Below, piece after piece: positions 35,322-43,567 of a DNA stretch of 64,000 bases. The translations under genes were made by a program, and so were the position numbers. Under the pieces are notes generated by a model. It was not told the origin of the DNA. It did not search any database and saw nothing but the letters and a program-made list of their open reading frames with translations. Where the stretch lies: the NCBI RefSeq assembly GCF_001423585.1, contig NZ_LMOP01000008.1, positions 1,625,118 through 1,689,117 of the forward strand, written 5' to 3'. Positions within the stretch are counted from its first letter, which is position 1; each line of letters begins with the position of its first letter. Source of the DNA: Xanthomonas sp. Leaf148 (GTDB taxonomy: Bacteria > Pseudomonadota > Gammaproteobacteria > Xanthomonadales > Xanthomonadaceae).

Positions 35322-37388
35322 TCAGAAGAACATCCGCACGCCGAACGAGGCGCTGCGGCCAGGCAACATCACATCGTCCTTGAGGAAGGATGTGTGCACG
35401 CGTGCGTCCTGATTGGTCAGGTTGTTGCCGTCCAGAAACACTTCCCACGCATTGCTGCCGCGGTCCACGTGATACGCCAGATGCGCATCCACGAAGGTGT
35501 AGCCATCGGTCGGGGTTTCGTTCACCGCCACCTTGTCCTGCTTCATGGTGCGGGTGGCGCCAATCGAGGCGCGCCATGCATCGGCATTCCAGCGCATCTG
35601 CGCACCGAAACGGCCCGGCGCGATGCGCGGCAGATTGTCGCCGTCCTTCAGGCGTGCACGCACGGTATCGCCGAACACGCGCAGGTCCCATGCGCCGGTG
35701 TCGTTGTTGGCCAGGTGGAACGTCGCTTCGCCTTCGAAGCCGTGGAAGATCGCATCGGCCTGCGTCCACTGGCGGATCGGCAGGAAGTCGTTGTCTTCTG
35801 CGTTGAACCACTGATTGCCGGTGTCGACGATGTAGACGAAGTCGTTGTAGCGGTTGTAGTACGCCGCCACCTTGGCATCCACCCATTCGTTCTGGAAGTT
35901 GAGCCCCAGCTCGGCCTGGTTGGCCTTTTCGGTCTTCAGATTCGCATCGCCGATCTCGAAAGCGAGCGTGGCGATATGCGGGCCGTTGGCGAACAGTTCT
36001 TCTTCGGCCGGTGCGCGCTCAGCGTGATCCAGGTTGGCGGTCAGGCGCCACTGCTCGTTGAAGCGGAAACCGCCGCTGGCCGAGAAGCTGGTCGGGGTGA
36101 AATCGCGGTCCACGCCGATGTCGGTCTGATACTTGACCTTGTCCACGCGCGCACCGACTTCAGCGGTGACACGCTCCCAGCTGTTGCGCGCCACGGCGAA
36201 TGCGCCGAGCGAACGGGTATCGGTCTTGGGGACGAAGGATTCTTCGCCCACTGCCTGGAAGGTGGTATCGCTGCCTTGCAGGCCGAACGCGGTCTGCCAG
36301 CCGCCACCAAAGGTGAACGAGGCTTCCACGCGGCCTTCGTTGGCGCGCTTGGTGAACACGGTGCCGACTTCGGTGCCTTCGAACTCGGTGTGTGCGTAGT
36401 CGGTATGGCCGAAGCTGTAACGCAGCGCGCTGCCTTCGCCCCACGGATCGGTCAACCCGCCCTTGAGGTCGTAGCGGTCCTGCTGCAGCTTCAACGACAC
36501 GCCACGCTCGCCGAGGGACGGGTCGCCCGGCTCACCGGGGTTGCCATAGTTGTCGCGGAAGCGCGAGGCCGACAGGCCGACAAAGCCCCAATCGCCGGAG
36601 AGCGAGGCGCCGATCGAGCCCACCTTGGAGTCGATCCAGCTATTGCGCTGGCGGCCTTGCGGGGTGTCGTAATCGTTCTGGTTGCGGTACACGCCATCGG
36701 CGTGGATCGACAGGCCGCTGCCGTTGCCGGCATCGACACGGAACATGTCGGTGTTGCCGTCCTTGTCGCCGCCATCGAAGCGCACTTCGGCGCGGCCGCT
36801 GAAGCCGTCCACCGGCGTTTCGGCAATGCGGCCATCGACCACGTTGACCACGCCGCCGATCGCGCCGGAGCCGTATAGCAGCGTGGACGGGCCCTTCAAC
36901 ACTTCGATCTGGTTGGCCAGAAACGGCTCGATGGCCGGCGAATGGTCCTGGCTGACGGTGGACACGTCCTGGGTGGACAGGCCATCGCGCAGCACCGCCA
37001 CGCGCGGGCCGTCCAGGCCGCGGATGATCGGCCGGCCGACGCCGGGACCGAAGTTGGAGCTCTGCACGCCCGGCAGGCTGGACACGGTCTCGCCCAGGCT
37101 CGAACTGCGCACCTCATCCAGACGCTCGCCTGCCAGCACCTCGACCGGGCGGCTCAGCTCGCCGGCCGCATCGCGCAGCGGGCTGGCGGTGACCACCACC
37201 TTGTCCAGGTCCTTGATGTGCCGGCCGCTGGAATGGGTGGCGTCATGCCGGGTGTCCGATGTCGGCGGCGTCTGCGGGTCGGCAACGTCCGGTGCGTCTT
37301 CGGCCATGGCCAGGGCAGGAGTCAACAGACTGGTCAGTGCCAGTGATAGAGCGGAGCGGCGCAGCGAGGGGATGAGCGTGGGGGCCAT
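35322..37388 (-). CDS. TonB-dependent receptor, ZnuD-like (probable zinc uptake)
   Basis: A 688-residue outer-membrane transporter. Signal peptide to about residue 29 (ALAMA), then a His-containing linker (DTRHDATHSSGRH, about 45-56) and the TonB box region (KVVVTASPL). The plug (about 65-180) contains PGVQSSNFGPGVGRPIIRGL and LKGPSTLLYGSGAIGGVVNV, and the barrel ends in GVRMFF. Length, plug sequence and His-rich linker fit the ZnuD type of zinc receptor. The divergent gene is a MerC-like protein, and both promoters have AT-rich Zur-box-like sequences. Zinc as ligand is inferred; copper or another metal remains possible. Confidence 0.82.
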   Translation of the reverse strand: MAPTLIPSLRRSALSLALTSLLTPALAMAEDAPDVADPQTPPTSDTRHDATHSSGRHIKDLDKVVVTASPLRDAAGELSRPVEVLAGERLDEVRSSSLGETVSSLPGVQSSNFGPGVGRPIIRGLDGPRVAVLRDGLSTQDVSTVSQDHSPAIEPFLANQIEVLKGPSTLLYGSGAIGGVVNVVDGRIAETPVDGFSGRAEVRFDGGDKDGNTDMFRVDAGNGSGLSIHADGVYRNQNDYDTPQGRQRNSWIDSKVGSIGASLSGDWGFVGLSASRFRDNYGNPGEPGDPSLGERGVSLKLQQDRYDLKGGLTDPWGEGSALRYSFGHTDYAHTEFEGTEVGTVFTKRANEGRVEASFTFGGGWQTAFGLQGSDTTFQAVGEESFVPKTDTRSLGAFAVARNSWERVTAEVGARVDKVKYQTDIGVDRDFTPTSFSASGGFRFNEQWRLTANLDHAERAPAEEELFANGPHIATLAFEIGDANLKTEKANQAELGLNFQNEWVDAKVAAYYNRYNDFVYIVDTGNQWFNAEDNDFLPIRQWTQADAIFHGFEGEATFHLANNDTGAWDLRVFGDTVRARLKDGDNLPRIAPGRFGAQMRWNADAWRASIGATRTMKQDKVAVNETPTDGYTFVDAHLAYHVDRGSNAWEVFLDGNNLTNQDARVHTSFLKDDVMLPGRSASFGVRMFF

Positions 37389-37406
37389 GTGGATCGGACT
37401 CTCTAA

Positions 37407-37421
37407 TTGTTACTATATATC
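37407..37421. promoter_or_regulatory. Zur-box-like site at the ZnuD-like receptor promoter
   Basis: TGTTACTATATATCA, 19-33 bases upstream of the receptor start, is a rare AT-rich stretch in GC-rich DNA. It resembles the TGTTATA-N-TATAACA palindrome bound by Zur in other proteobacteria. Palindromy is only partial, so the assignment is tentative. Confidence 0.4.
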
Positions 37422-37505
37422 AATAGGATGGCGCAGTTTGCCTGCTGCGCCGACGGCAAGCCCCGCTCTGCGCGATGCAGTGGTGCGGGCCTGGAACAAG
37501 GAAGA

Positions 37506-37520
37506 TGTTATATTATTCCA
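37506..37520. promoter_or_regulatory. Zur-box-like site at the merC-like promoter
   Basis: TGTTATATTATTCCA, 28 bases before the ATG at 37548. The left half TGTTATA equals a perfect Zur half-site; the right half is degenerate. It mirrors the site on the other side of the divergent promoter. Confidence 0.45.
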
Positions 37521-37547
37521 CGTCGCCGCGAGCACCTGCTGGAAGTC

Positions 37548-37964
37548 ATGCCTCTGCCCACACTTCGCCATCTGCTAGACCGCTTCGGTGCGACCGGGTC
37601 GCTGCTGTGCGCCGTGCACTGCGCGGTACTGCCGCTGGTGCTGGCCCTGGCGCCGTCGCTCGGGTTGTCGTTCTGGCTGGGCGATGGCGTCGAACTGGCG
37701 ATCGTGGTGTTCGTGACCTTGCTGGGTCTTTTCAGCCTGGTCCTGGGGTATCGCCGCCACAAGGCGCTGCATGCGCTGGCGCTGCTGCTGCCTGGCCTGG
37801 CGCTGCTTTGGGTGGGTCTGTTGTACGACCCGCTGCACCATTCGGTGGTGCCACACGCAGTGGTGATGACGCTGGGCGGCGCTTTGGTCGGCATTGCCCA
37901 TCTGGTCAATCTGCGGCTGAATCACGGTCATGCGCATGTCCATGACGCGAGCTGTGCGCACTGA
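37548..37964 (+). CDS. MerC domain membrane protein with His-rich tail
   Basis: A 138-residue inner-membrane protein with four predicted helices, matching the MerC domain family of small metal carriers. A Cys-x-x-x-Cys pair sits in the first helix region (LLCAVHCAVLPL). The C-terminal tail is His-rich (NHGHAHVHDASCAH), suited to bind zinc or a similar ion. It starts 28 bases after a Zur-box-like site and is divergent from a ZnuD-like receptor. A role in zinc movement or buffering is inferred. The ATG at 37548 is chosen because an upstream in-frame start at 37407 would run through the operator. Confidence 0.85.
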   Translation: MPLPTLRHLLDRFGATGSLLCAVHCAVLPLVLALAPSLGLSFWLGDGVELAIVVFVTLLGLFSLVLGYRRHKALHALALLLPGLALLWVGLLYDPLHHSVVPHAVVMTLGGALVGIAHLVNLRLNHGHAHVHDASCAH

Positions 37965-38243
37965 TATGCGCTGACGCGCGACTGCGCGATGGTTGCAGTC
38001 GATGGTGCGGGCGATCGTTTTGACGCTGTTGCCAGGCCGCTGCCGTGAGGTGACAGCCAGGCGCCTGCCGATGGTGTATCCGCTTCACGACCGGCTGGCT
38101 CACAGGCCTGCAGGCCGTCCGGGCTGCGCGGCCCCGGGCCGACGTGATAGGCTTATCGGCCTTGCGCGAGGGCACCGCCGGTGCAAACCTCGCCAAACCC
38201 GTGCCAGCACGGGAATTTGTATTCACATTCAGGAGTCGACGAA

Positions 38244-38426
38244 ATGGGTAAGGGTGACCGTAAGACCGCCAAGGGCAAGCGCTACAACGCCAGCTACGGC
38301 AATTCGCGTTCGCACGCGGTGAGCAAGGTTGTCGTGGGTGCAGCTTCCCCGGTTGCCAAGAAGGGCGTGGTCAAGGCGCCGGCCAAGAAGGCTGTTGCCA
38401 AGAAGACCGTCGCCAAGGCCAGCTGA
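38244..38426 (+). CDS. 30S ribosomal protein THX
   Basis: A 60-residue basic protein matching the bTHX family, a small 30S subunit component. The start MGKGDRKTAKGKRYNASYGN is diagnostic. The C-terminal half is a Lys/Ala-rich tail (KAPAKKAVAKKTVAKAS) longer than in Thermus. An AGGAG ribosome site at 38231-38235 sets the ATG. A strong terminator follows directly, so the gene is a single transcription unit. Confidence 0.93.
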   Translation: MGKGDRKTAKGKRYNASYGNSRSHAVSKVVVGAASPVAKKGVVKAPAKKAVAKKTVAKAS

Positions 38427-38448
38427 CCCCAGCCCGCTTTGCGATCTG

Positions 38449-38477
38449 AAAACGCGGCGCTTGCGCCGCGTTTTTTT
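38449..38477 (+). terminator. Rho-independent terminator of the THX gene
   Basis: AACGCGGCGC (38451-38460), TT, GCGCCGCGTT (38463-38472) followed by five more T. A perfect stem with an A-run before and a T-run after; it could act in both directions but lies 216 bp from the next leftward gene's stop. Confidence 0.93.
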
Positions 38478-38692
38478 ATGCCCGATCTCAGCGAAAAACA
38501 CTGATCGAATGCTTGCCAACGTGCCCGTGCTGATGCGGGTCTGAGCAGTGGCTGCGGTAGCGCGTCTTCAGCGTCGGCATCCGGTGCGATGACGCGCAAC
38601 GCATCCGAACAGTGGCTCGCGCCATGTCATCAATCGGCGCCGTTCTTGATGCAGTCCGATAAAGCGCTGCGCGCATCGATAACGCCGCGTCC

Positions 38693-40030
38693 CTAGTGCG
38701 CTGTGTCCGCAGCCGGCGCTGGGTTCTTCGCCGCTGGCGTCAGCAACTGCTCGGCCAGTCCGCGATAGATCGGCGTCTTGCACACCAGCCCGGACACCGC
38801 GCGTGCAATCAACACGGTGGCCAGGATTGGCAGCAGCATCTGGCTGGTGTCGGTGAGCTCCAGCGAAATCACTGCCGAGGTCAGCGGTGCCTGCGTGACG
38901 CCGGTCAGGTAGGCGCACATGCCCAGCAGCACGAAAGTACGCGGGTCCACGCTCGGCATCAGCACCGACAGGTTGTGGCCGATGCCGGCACCGACGGCGA
39001 GGGCGGGTGAGAACAGGCCGCCGGGGATGCCGGCCAGGTATGAGACCAGGTTGGCGATGAGCTTCATCAAGCCGAACTCATGGCCGACCACTGCATGCCC
39101 CTGCACCAGGCTGCGGGCCTGCTCGTAACCGGTGCCGAAGGCGCCTTGCCCGAACACCAGTGCCAGCCCTACCAGCGCCACGCCGCATAACGCGGCCAGC
39201 AGCACCGGGTGCCGCTGGCGCAGCGCGCCCAGCCAGCGCGGTTTGCCGCTGACACTGGCCAGTACCAGCCGCGCGAAGATCCCGCCGAGCAGCCCGGCCA
39301 CGCTGCCGCACAGCGCGATCGCCAGCCATGCCTGGCCCAGCGGCAAGGCCACTGCCACTTTGCCGAAGTAGGTGTAGTTGCCCAGCAACCCCAGCGACAC
39401 CACGCCGCCGACGATCACCGCAGTGAGCAAGGTGCCGGAGAAGCGGTGCTCGAAGCGCCCGCTCAATTCTTCGATCGCAAAGACCACGCCGGCGAGCGGC
39501 GTATTGAAGGCTGCGGCAATACCGGCCGCGCCGCCGGCAAGCAGAAAATGCGAGAGCTCGCGCGGATCGTGAAAGCCGAACCAGCGCCCGAACACGTGCA
39601 TCAGGCTGGCGCCGACATGCACAGTGGGGCCTTCGCGTCCGACCGATGCGCCGCCGAGCAGCGACAGCGTGGTCAACGCAAGTTTGCCCAGCGACACACG
39701 CAGCGACAGATTGGTGTCGCGAAACGCCGGGTCCGGATGCTCCAGCGCGGCGATGACCTGCGGAATGCCGCTGCCGCGGGTGGGGCGCATCGCCCCGGAG
39801 GTGAGCCAGGCGAGCAGGGCGAAGATGCCCGGCGTCAGCAGCAGTGCCCACCAGATCGAATACGCGGTGATGCGTTGAAATAACTGGAAGGCAGCATCGC
39901 TGGCCTTGGCGAACACGATGGCGACCAGAGCCACCGCAATTGCGCCACCCCAGAGTGCAGCGCGACGACGCCAGCCTTCGCTGGACAACAGCGGCCGCAA
40001 GCGGCGCGGCGAGGGATCAGAAGCAGACAT
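38693..40030 (-). CDS. ClC family chloride channel/transporter
   Basis: A 445-residue membrane protein of the ClC family, which moves chloride by channel or Cl-/H+ exchange. The three selectivity motifs are present: GSGIP (about residue 86), GREGPTV (about 130, with the gating Glu) and GGLFSP (about 345). The inner proton-pathway Glu is also visible in NTPLAGVVFAIEEL, so an exchanger of the EcClC type is likely. There are no CBS domains at the C terminus. Its start is 46 bp beyond the phosphodiesterase gene's stop and both read leftward. Confidence 0.94.
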   Translation of the reverse strand: MSASDPSPRRLRPLLSSEGWRRRAALWGGAIAVALVAIVFAKASDAAFQLFQRITAYSIWWALLLTPGIFALLAWLTSGAMRPTRGSGIPQVIAALEHPDPAFRDTNLSLRVSLGKLALTTLSLLGGASVGREGPTVHVGASLMHVFGRWFGFHDPRELSHFLLAGGAAGIAAAFNTPLAGVVFAIEELSGRFEHRFSGTLLTAVIVGGVVSLGLLGNYTYFGKVAVALPLGQAWLAIALCGSVAGLLGGIFARLVLASVSGKPRWLGALRQRHPVLLAALCGVALVGLALVFGQGAFGTGYEQARSLVQGHAVVGHEFGLMKLIANLVSYLAGIPGGLFSPALAVGAGIGHNLSVLMPSVDPRTFVLLGMCAYLTGVTQAPLTSAVISLELTDTSQMLLPILATVLIARAVSGLVCKTPIYRGLAEQLLTPAAKNPAPAADTAH

Positions 40031-40075
40031 CGCCCTATTGTCGCATCCGCTCGCCGCCGCGGGTGTGCGCAGTGC

Positions 40076-41380
40076 TCAGTGCGCAGCGTCCGGCGGCACG
40101 CGCAAGGCCGGCAGCAGGGTGGCCGGGTTCCCGTCGTTGGGCGCTGCGGTGATGCCAAGCAGGCGCGTCATCAAGGCATACACATCGACGTTGTCGAACC
40201 CCGGCAAAGTCTTGCCCTGCGCCAGATCCGGGCCTTGCGCCACGAACACCGCACGCATCGACGGCAGTGCAGGATCAAACCCGTGCGAGCCGCGCATGCC
40301 TTGTTGCGCGCGCTTGGCCAACTTGTCAGGGAACAGTGCGTCCCAGCCTTCGTGCATCTGGCACACGATCGGCGGAATGCGCGGATGGGTGCCGTAATGC
40401 CAGCGCGCCGGTAGCTCGGTTTTACGCCAGCAGTCGTATTGCGCATGCGTGCCGAGCAGCATGGCCTCGGCGCTGGCCTGTTGCCCGGGCTGCGGAGTGA
40501 AACCGATCACCTGACCATCGGTGACCGCGGTGGCAATCGCGGGCGGCGCGATGGCTTCCACGCTGATCGCATGCCCCGGCGCTACCTCTGCCATACCGTG
40601 GTCGGACACCACGACGATGTTGGTGCGCGCACGGGTGCTGTCGCGCTGCATGCCGGCCAGCAACCGGCCGATGGCGGCATCGACTGCGCGCACGCTGTCG
40701 GCGTATTCGCGCGATTCCGGTCCGTGATCGTGGCCGGCTTCATCCACGTGTTCGAAGTACAGCGTAACCAGACGATTGCGCTGCGCACCGGAGCGCGCGA
40801 GCCAGCCCAGCGTCTCGTCCACACGGGCGTCCAGGCCGACGCCTTCTTCGTAGTGACGCCATTGCGTGGGGCGCACGCCCTGGATGGCCGCCTCGCTGCC
40901 CGGCCACGACCAGGTCGCCGCATGCAGGCCGGATTGTTCTGCGCCCACCCACAGCGGCTGGCCACCCCACCAACGCGCGTCGCCCACCGCGTCCTGCTTG
41001 CTCAGCCAGAAGCTGCCCAACGCGGGGTCGCGCATGCTGTTGTGCACGATGCCGTGGTGGTCCGGGCGCAGACCGGTGACCAAGGTGTAGTGGTTGGGAA
41101 AGGTCAGCGACGGATACGACGGCGTCATCCAGCGCGCACGCACGCCATCGCGCGCAAGTTGGGACAGCGTCGGCGTGATGCCGCGATCGAGCATGTCTGC
41201 GCGCAGGCCGTCGATGGAGATCAGCAGCAAGGTGTGCGGCGTGTCGTCGGATATTGCGGCGGCCGATGTTGGCGGCGATGCGGTGGGCTGCGTCGAGGCG
41301 CTGCGCATACCGGGCTGGGTGGAGCAGGCCGCCAGCAACGCGGTGGCTATCGTGGCAACTACAAGACGTCGATCGATCAT
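40076..41380 (-). CDS. Nucleotide pyrophosphatase/phosphodiesterase (NPP) lipoprotein
   Basis: A 434-residue member of the alkaline-phosphatase superfamily, very similar in sequence to the Xanthomonas NPP whose structure is known. It hydrolyses nucleotide and other phosphodiesters with two zinc ions. Metal ligands and nucleophile are visible: Asp57 (SIDGLRADM), Thr93 in SLTFPNHYTLVTG, HVDEAGHDHGPES and SDHGMAEV. The N terminus is a lipoprotein signal ending LAAC with Cys19, so the enzyme should be anchored in the periplasm or outer membrane. The natural substrate is unsettled for the family. Confidence 0.94.
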   Translation of the reverse strand: MIDRRLVVATIATALLAACSTQPGMRSASTQPTASPPTSAAAISDDTPHTLLLISIDGLRADMLDRGITPTLSQLARDGVRARWMTPSYPSLTFPNHYTLVTGLRPDHHGIVHNSMRDPALGSFWLSKQDAVGDARWWGGQPLWVGAEQSGLHAATWSWPGSEAAIQGVRPTQWRHYEEGVGLDARVDETLGWLARSGAQRNRLVTLYFEHVDEAGHDHGPESREYADSVRAVDAAIGRLLAGMQRDSTRARTNIVVVSDHGMAEVAPGHAISVEAIAPPAIATAVTDGQVIGFTPQPGQQASAEAMLLGTHAQYDCWRKTELPARWHYGTHPRIPPIVCQMHEGWDALFPDKLAKRAQQGMRGSHGFDPALPSMRAVFVAQGPDLAQGKTLPGFDNVDVYALMTRLLGITAAPNDGNPATLLPALRVPPDAAH

Positions 41381-41416
41381 GCCGCCAGTTTACGGCGCAG
41401 CGATGACCTCGCGAAG

Positions 41417-41962
41417 TCAGGGGGCCTGGGTTGCGCGCTGGTCGCCGAACAGATCGTCGGCACGCGCGATCTGGCGCGGCGACCAGCCTTCCAGTTGCAA
41501 TAACGCCTGCTTGGTCGGCAGGCCGCCGCCAAAGCCGGTCAACGTGCCGTTGGCGCCGATCACACGGTGGCAGGGCAGCACGATCGGCAACGGATTGCGG
41601 CCGTTGGCGGCACCCACCGCGCGGCTGGCGGCGGGGCGGCCTACCGCCTGCGCGAGCTGCGCGTAACTCCAGGTCTGGCCGAACGGAATCTGCGCCAACG
41701 TGTGCCAGACCTGCAGCTGAAAGGGCGTGCCGGCCGGTGCCAGCGGCAGGTCGAAACTGCGTCGCCCGCCATGCAGATAATCCAGCAGTTGCTCGCGCGC
41801 TTCGCGCACCAGTGCGGTATCGGGGGCGTGCGTCCAGCGCGCACGTCCGGGCGCGTCGTAGCGGTTCTGTGCGAACAGGATATGGTGCACGGCGGTGGAA
41901 TCGGCGGCCACGGTGAGCGCGCCGATCGGCGAGGGAAAGGTGTCGTAGTACAGCGTGGTCAT
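41417..41962 (-). CDS. ogt: Methylated-DNA--protein-cysteine methyltransferase
   Basis: A 181-residue suicide alkyltransferase that takes O6-alkyl groups from guanine. The active-site Cys131 is in VLPCHRVIG, with the arginine finger region AASRAVGAANGRNP upstream and the N-terminal Ogt-like domain complete. The ATG (41962-41960) overlaps the stop of the upstream ada-alkA fusion (ATGA), so the two are made together. The ada-type regulator lacks this domain, and Ogt supplies it as a separate protein. Confidence 0.95.
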   Translation of the reverse strand: MTTLYYDTFPSPIGALTVAADSTAVHHILFAQNRYDAPGRARWTHAPDTALVREAREQLLDYLHGGRRSFDLPLAPAGTPFQLQVWHTLAQIPFGQTWSYAQLAQAVGRPAASRAVGAANGRNPLPIVLPCHRVIGANGTLTGFGGGLPTKQALLQLEGWSPRQIARADDLFGDQRATQAP

Positions 41963-43422
41963 GGGCGGGTGTCCTTGCGATCGACGGCGAGATGCCACAG
42001 GTGCAACACGGCATACGCGCGCCATGGGCGCCATGCCTGCGAACGTGCCTCGGTGGCCCGTTCGCTTAAACGTTCCGGCGCGCCGAGGACCTGCTGCAGG
42101 ATCAGGTCGCCGGCCGGAAACGCATCCGGATGCGAGAGCGCGCGCATCGCGATGTAATGCGCAGTCCACGGCCCGATCCCGGGCAGCGCGGTGCAGGCGG
42201 CAACGAAGTCCGACAGGCGCTGGCCGGCGCCGAAATGCAGCCGGCCTTGTGCGCAGGCCAATGCCAGTGCGCGCAACGTGGCCGCGCGTGCGCGTGGCAG
42301 CCCGAGCTGTTCCAGTGGCGCGTCGGCCAGCTGTTCGGGCGTGGGAAAACTGCGGTCCAGCCCAGGCGGCATGTCGGCATGATGGCCGCCGTGGCGGTCG
42401 ACCAGCCGCGCCGCCAGCGTTGCGGCGCCGGCCACACTGATCTGCTGGCCCAGTACCGCGCGCACCGCCACTTCAAAACCATCCCATCCCCCCGGCACGC
42501 GCAGGCCGGGCCGGCGCTGGATCGCCTCGGCCAACAGCGGTTCGGATTCAAGCGTGGCATGGACGGCCTGCAGGTCCGCATCCAGATCGAACACGCGACG
42601 CACGCGACGCACGATCTGCGGAATCTGGCGCGGGTCGGTGGCATCGATGCGCAGCAGCAGTTCCGCCCGCTGCGGCGCGGCGACGACCTCGATCAAGCTG
42701 GCGTTTCCAGGCGTGCCGATCACGCGCCGGTAGCCACTGGCATCGACCTGCTCGATCCCCGGAATCGCGCGGCGCTGCAAAAAGCCCAGCATCGCTGCCC
42801 AATCCAGCGGCGGGCGATACCCCAGACGCAGACGCAATTGGCCGCCTGGCACTTCGCTGCGCTGCTTGCGTAGCGCCGACGGCGGCATGCCGCAGCCTTG
42901 CAGAAAGGCCGCGTTGAAACGCCGCAGGCTGTTGAAGCCGGCAGCGAGTGCGACCTCGGTAACCGGTAAGGCGGTTTCGGTCAGCAACTGCTTGGCCAGC
43001 AGTAACCGGCGCGTGCCGTGCACCTGGATCGGGGTGGCGCCAAGCTGCTGCACGAACTGCCGTTGCAGCTGCCGCGCACTCACCCCCACCGCATCGGCCA
43101 GCGTCTGCACCGGCTGCTCCTGCAGCACTCCTTCGGCAATCATCGCCAGCGCACGCTGCACGCTTTCTTCGCCCAGATGTTGCTGCGCCTGCGGCGACAG
43201 CTCCGGACGACAGCGCAGACACGGCCGGTAACCGGCCGCACTGGCCGCCGCCGCGCTCGGGTAATAACTGACATTGCCTGGCTTGGGTGCCGGCGCCGGA
43301 CACACTGGCCGGCAGTAAATGCCGGTGCTGCGCACCGCCGTGAAAAACAGCCCGTCGAAGCGCGCATCGCGCGCCAACCGGGCGCGGTCGCATTGGATTC
43401 GATCGGGCGTCAACATCTGCAT
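41959..43422 (-). CDS. Ada N-terminal / AraC / AlkA DNA glycosylase fusion
   Basis: A 487-residue three-part protein for alkylation repair and its control. Residues about 1-75 are the Ada zinc domain with Cys37, Cys41, Cys68 and Cys71; Cys37 would accept methyl from phosphotriesters. Residues about 85-185 are an AraC helix-turn-helix pair (LADAVGVSARQLQRQFVQQL). The rest is an AlkA-type 3-methyladenine glycosylase with the helix-hairpin-helix LPGIGPWTAHYIAMRAL and the catalytic Asp in PAGDLIL. It is first in a two-gene operon with ogt. By analogy with Ada it may switch on its own operon when methylated. Confidence 0.94.
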   Translation of the reverse strand: MQMLTPDRIQCDRARLARDARFDGLFFTAVRSTGIYCRPVCPAPAPKPGNVSYYPSAAAASAAGYRPCLRCRPELSPQAQQHLGEESVQRALAMIAEGVLQEQPVQTLADAVGVSARQLQRQFVQQLGATPIQVHGTRRLLLAKQLLTETALPVTEVALAAGFNSLRRFNAAFLQGCGMPPSALRKQRSEVPGGQLRLRLGYRPPLDWAAMLGFLQRRAIPGIEQVDASGYRRVIGTPGNASLIEVVAAPQRAELLLRIDATDPRQIPQIVRRVRRVFDLDADLQAVHATLESEPLLAEAIQRRPGLRVPGGWDGFEVAVRAVLGQQISVAGAATLAARLVDRHGGHHADMPPGLDRSFPTPEQLADAPLEQLGLPRARAATLRALALACAQGRLHFGAGQRLSDFVAACTALPGIGPWTAHYIAMRALSHPDAFPAGDLILQQVLGAPERLSERATEARSQAWRPWRAYAVLHLWHLAVDRKDTRP

Positions 43423-43567
43423 GGCGCCAGTCTATGCCCTGGCGTCGGCCGCAGCTGGCCGTTTTCGGACAGGGTTGCCGCAGCGCGGCGTGTTCACCGT
43501 CGGGTCAAACCCGTGGCCCATTCAGCCATAGACTGACGGTGAATCCGTCGCGCTCACAATCCCCATC

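Noticed and set aside
37548-37964. Mercury-resistance operon based on the MerC domain
   Set aside because: No merA, merP, merT or merR nearby; zinc context and a His-rich tail fit better.
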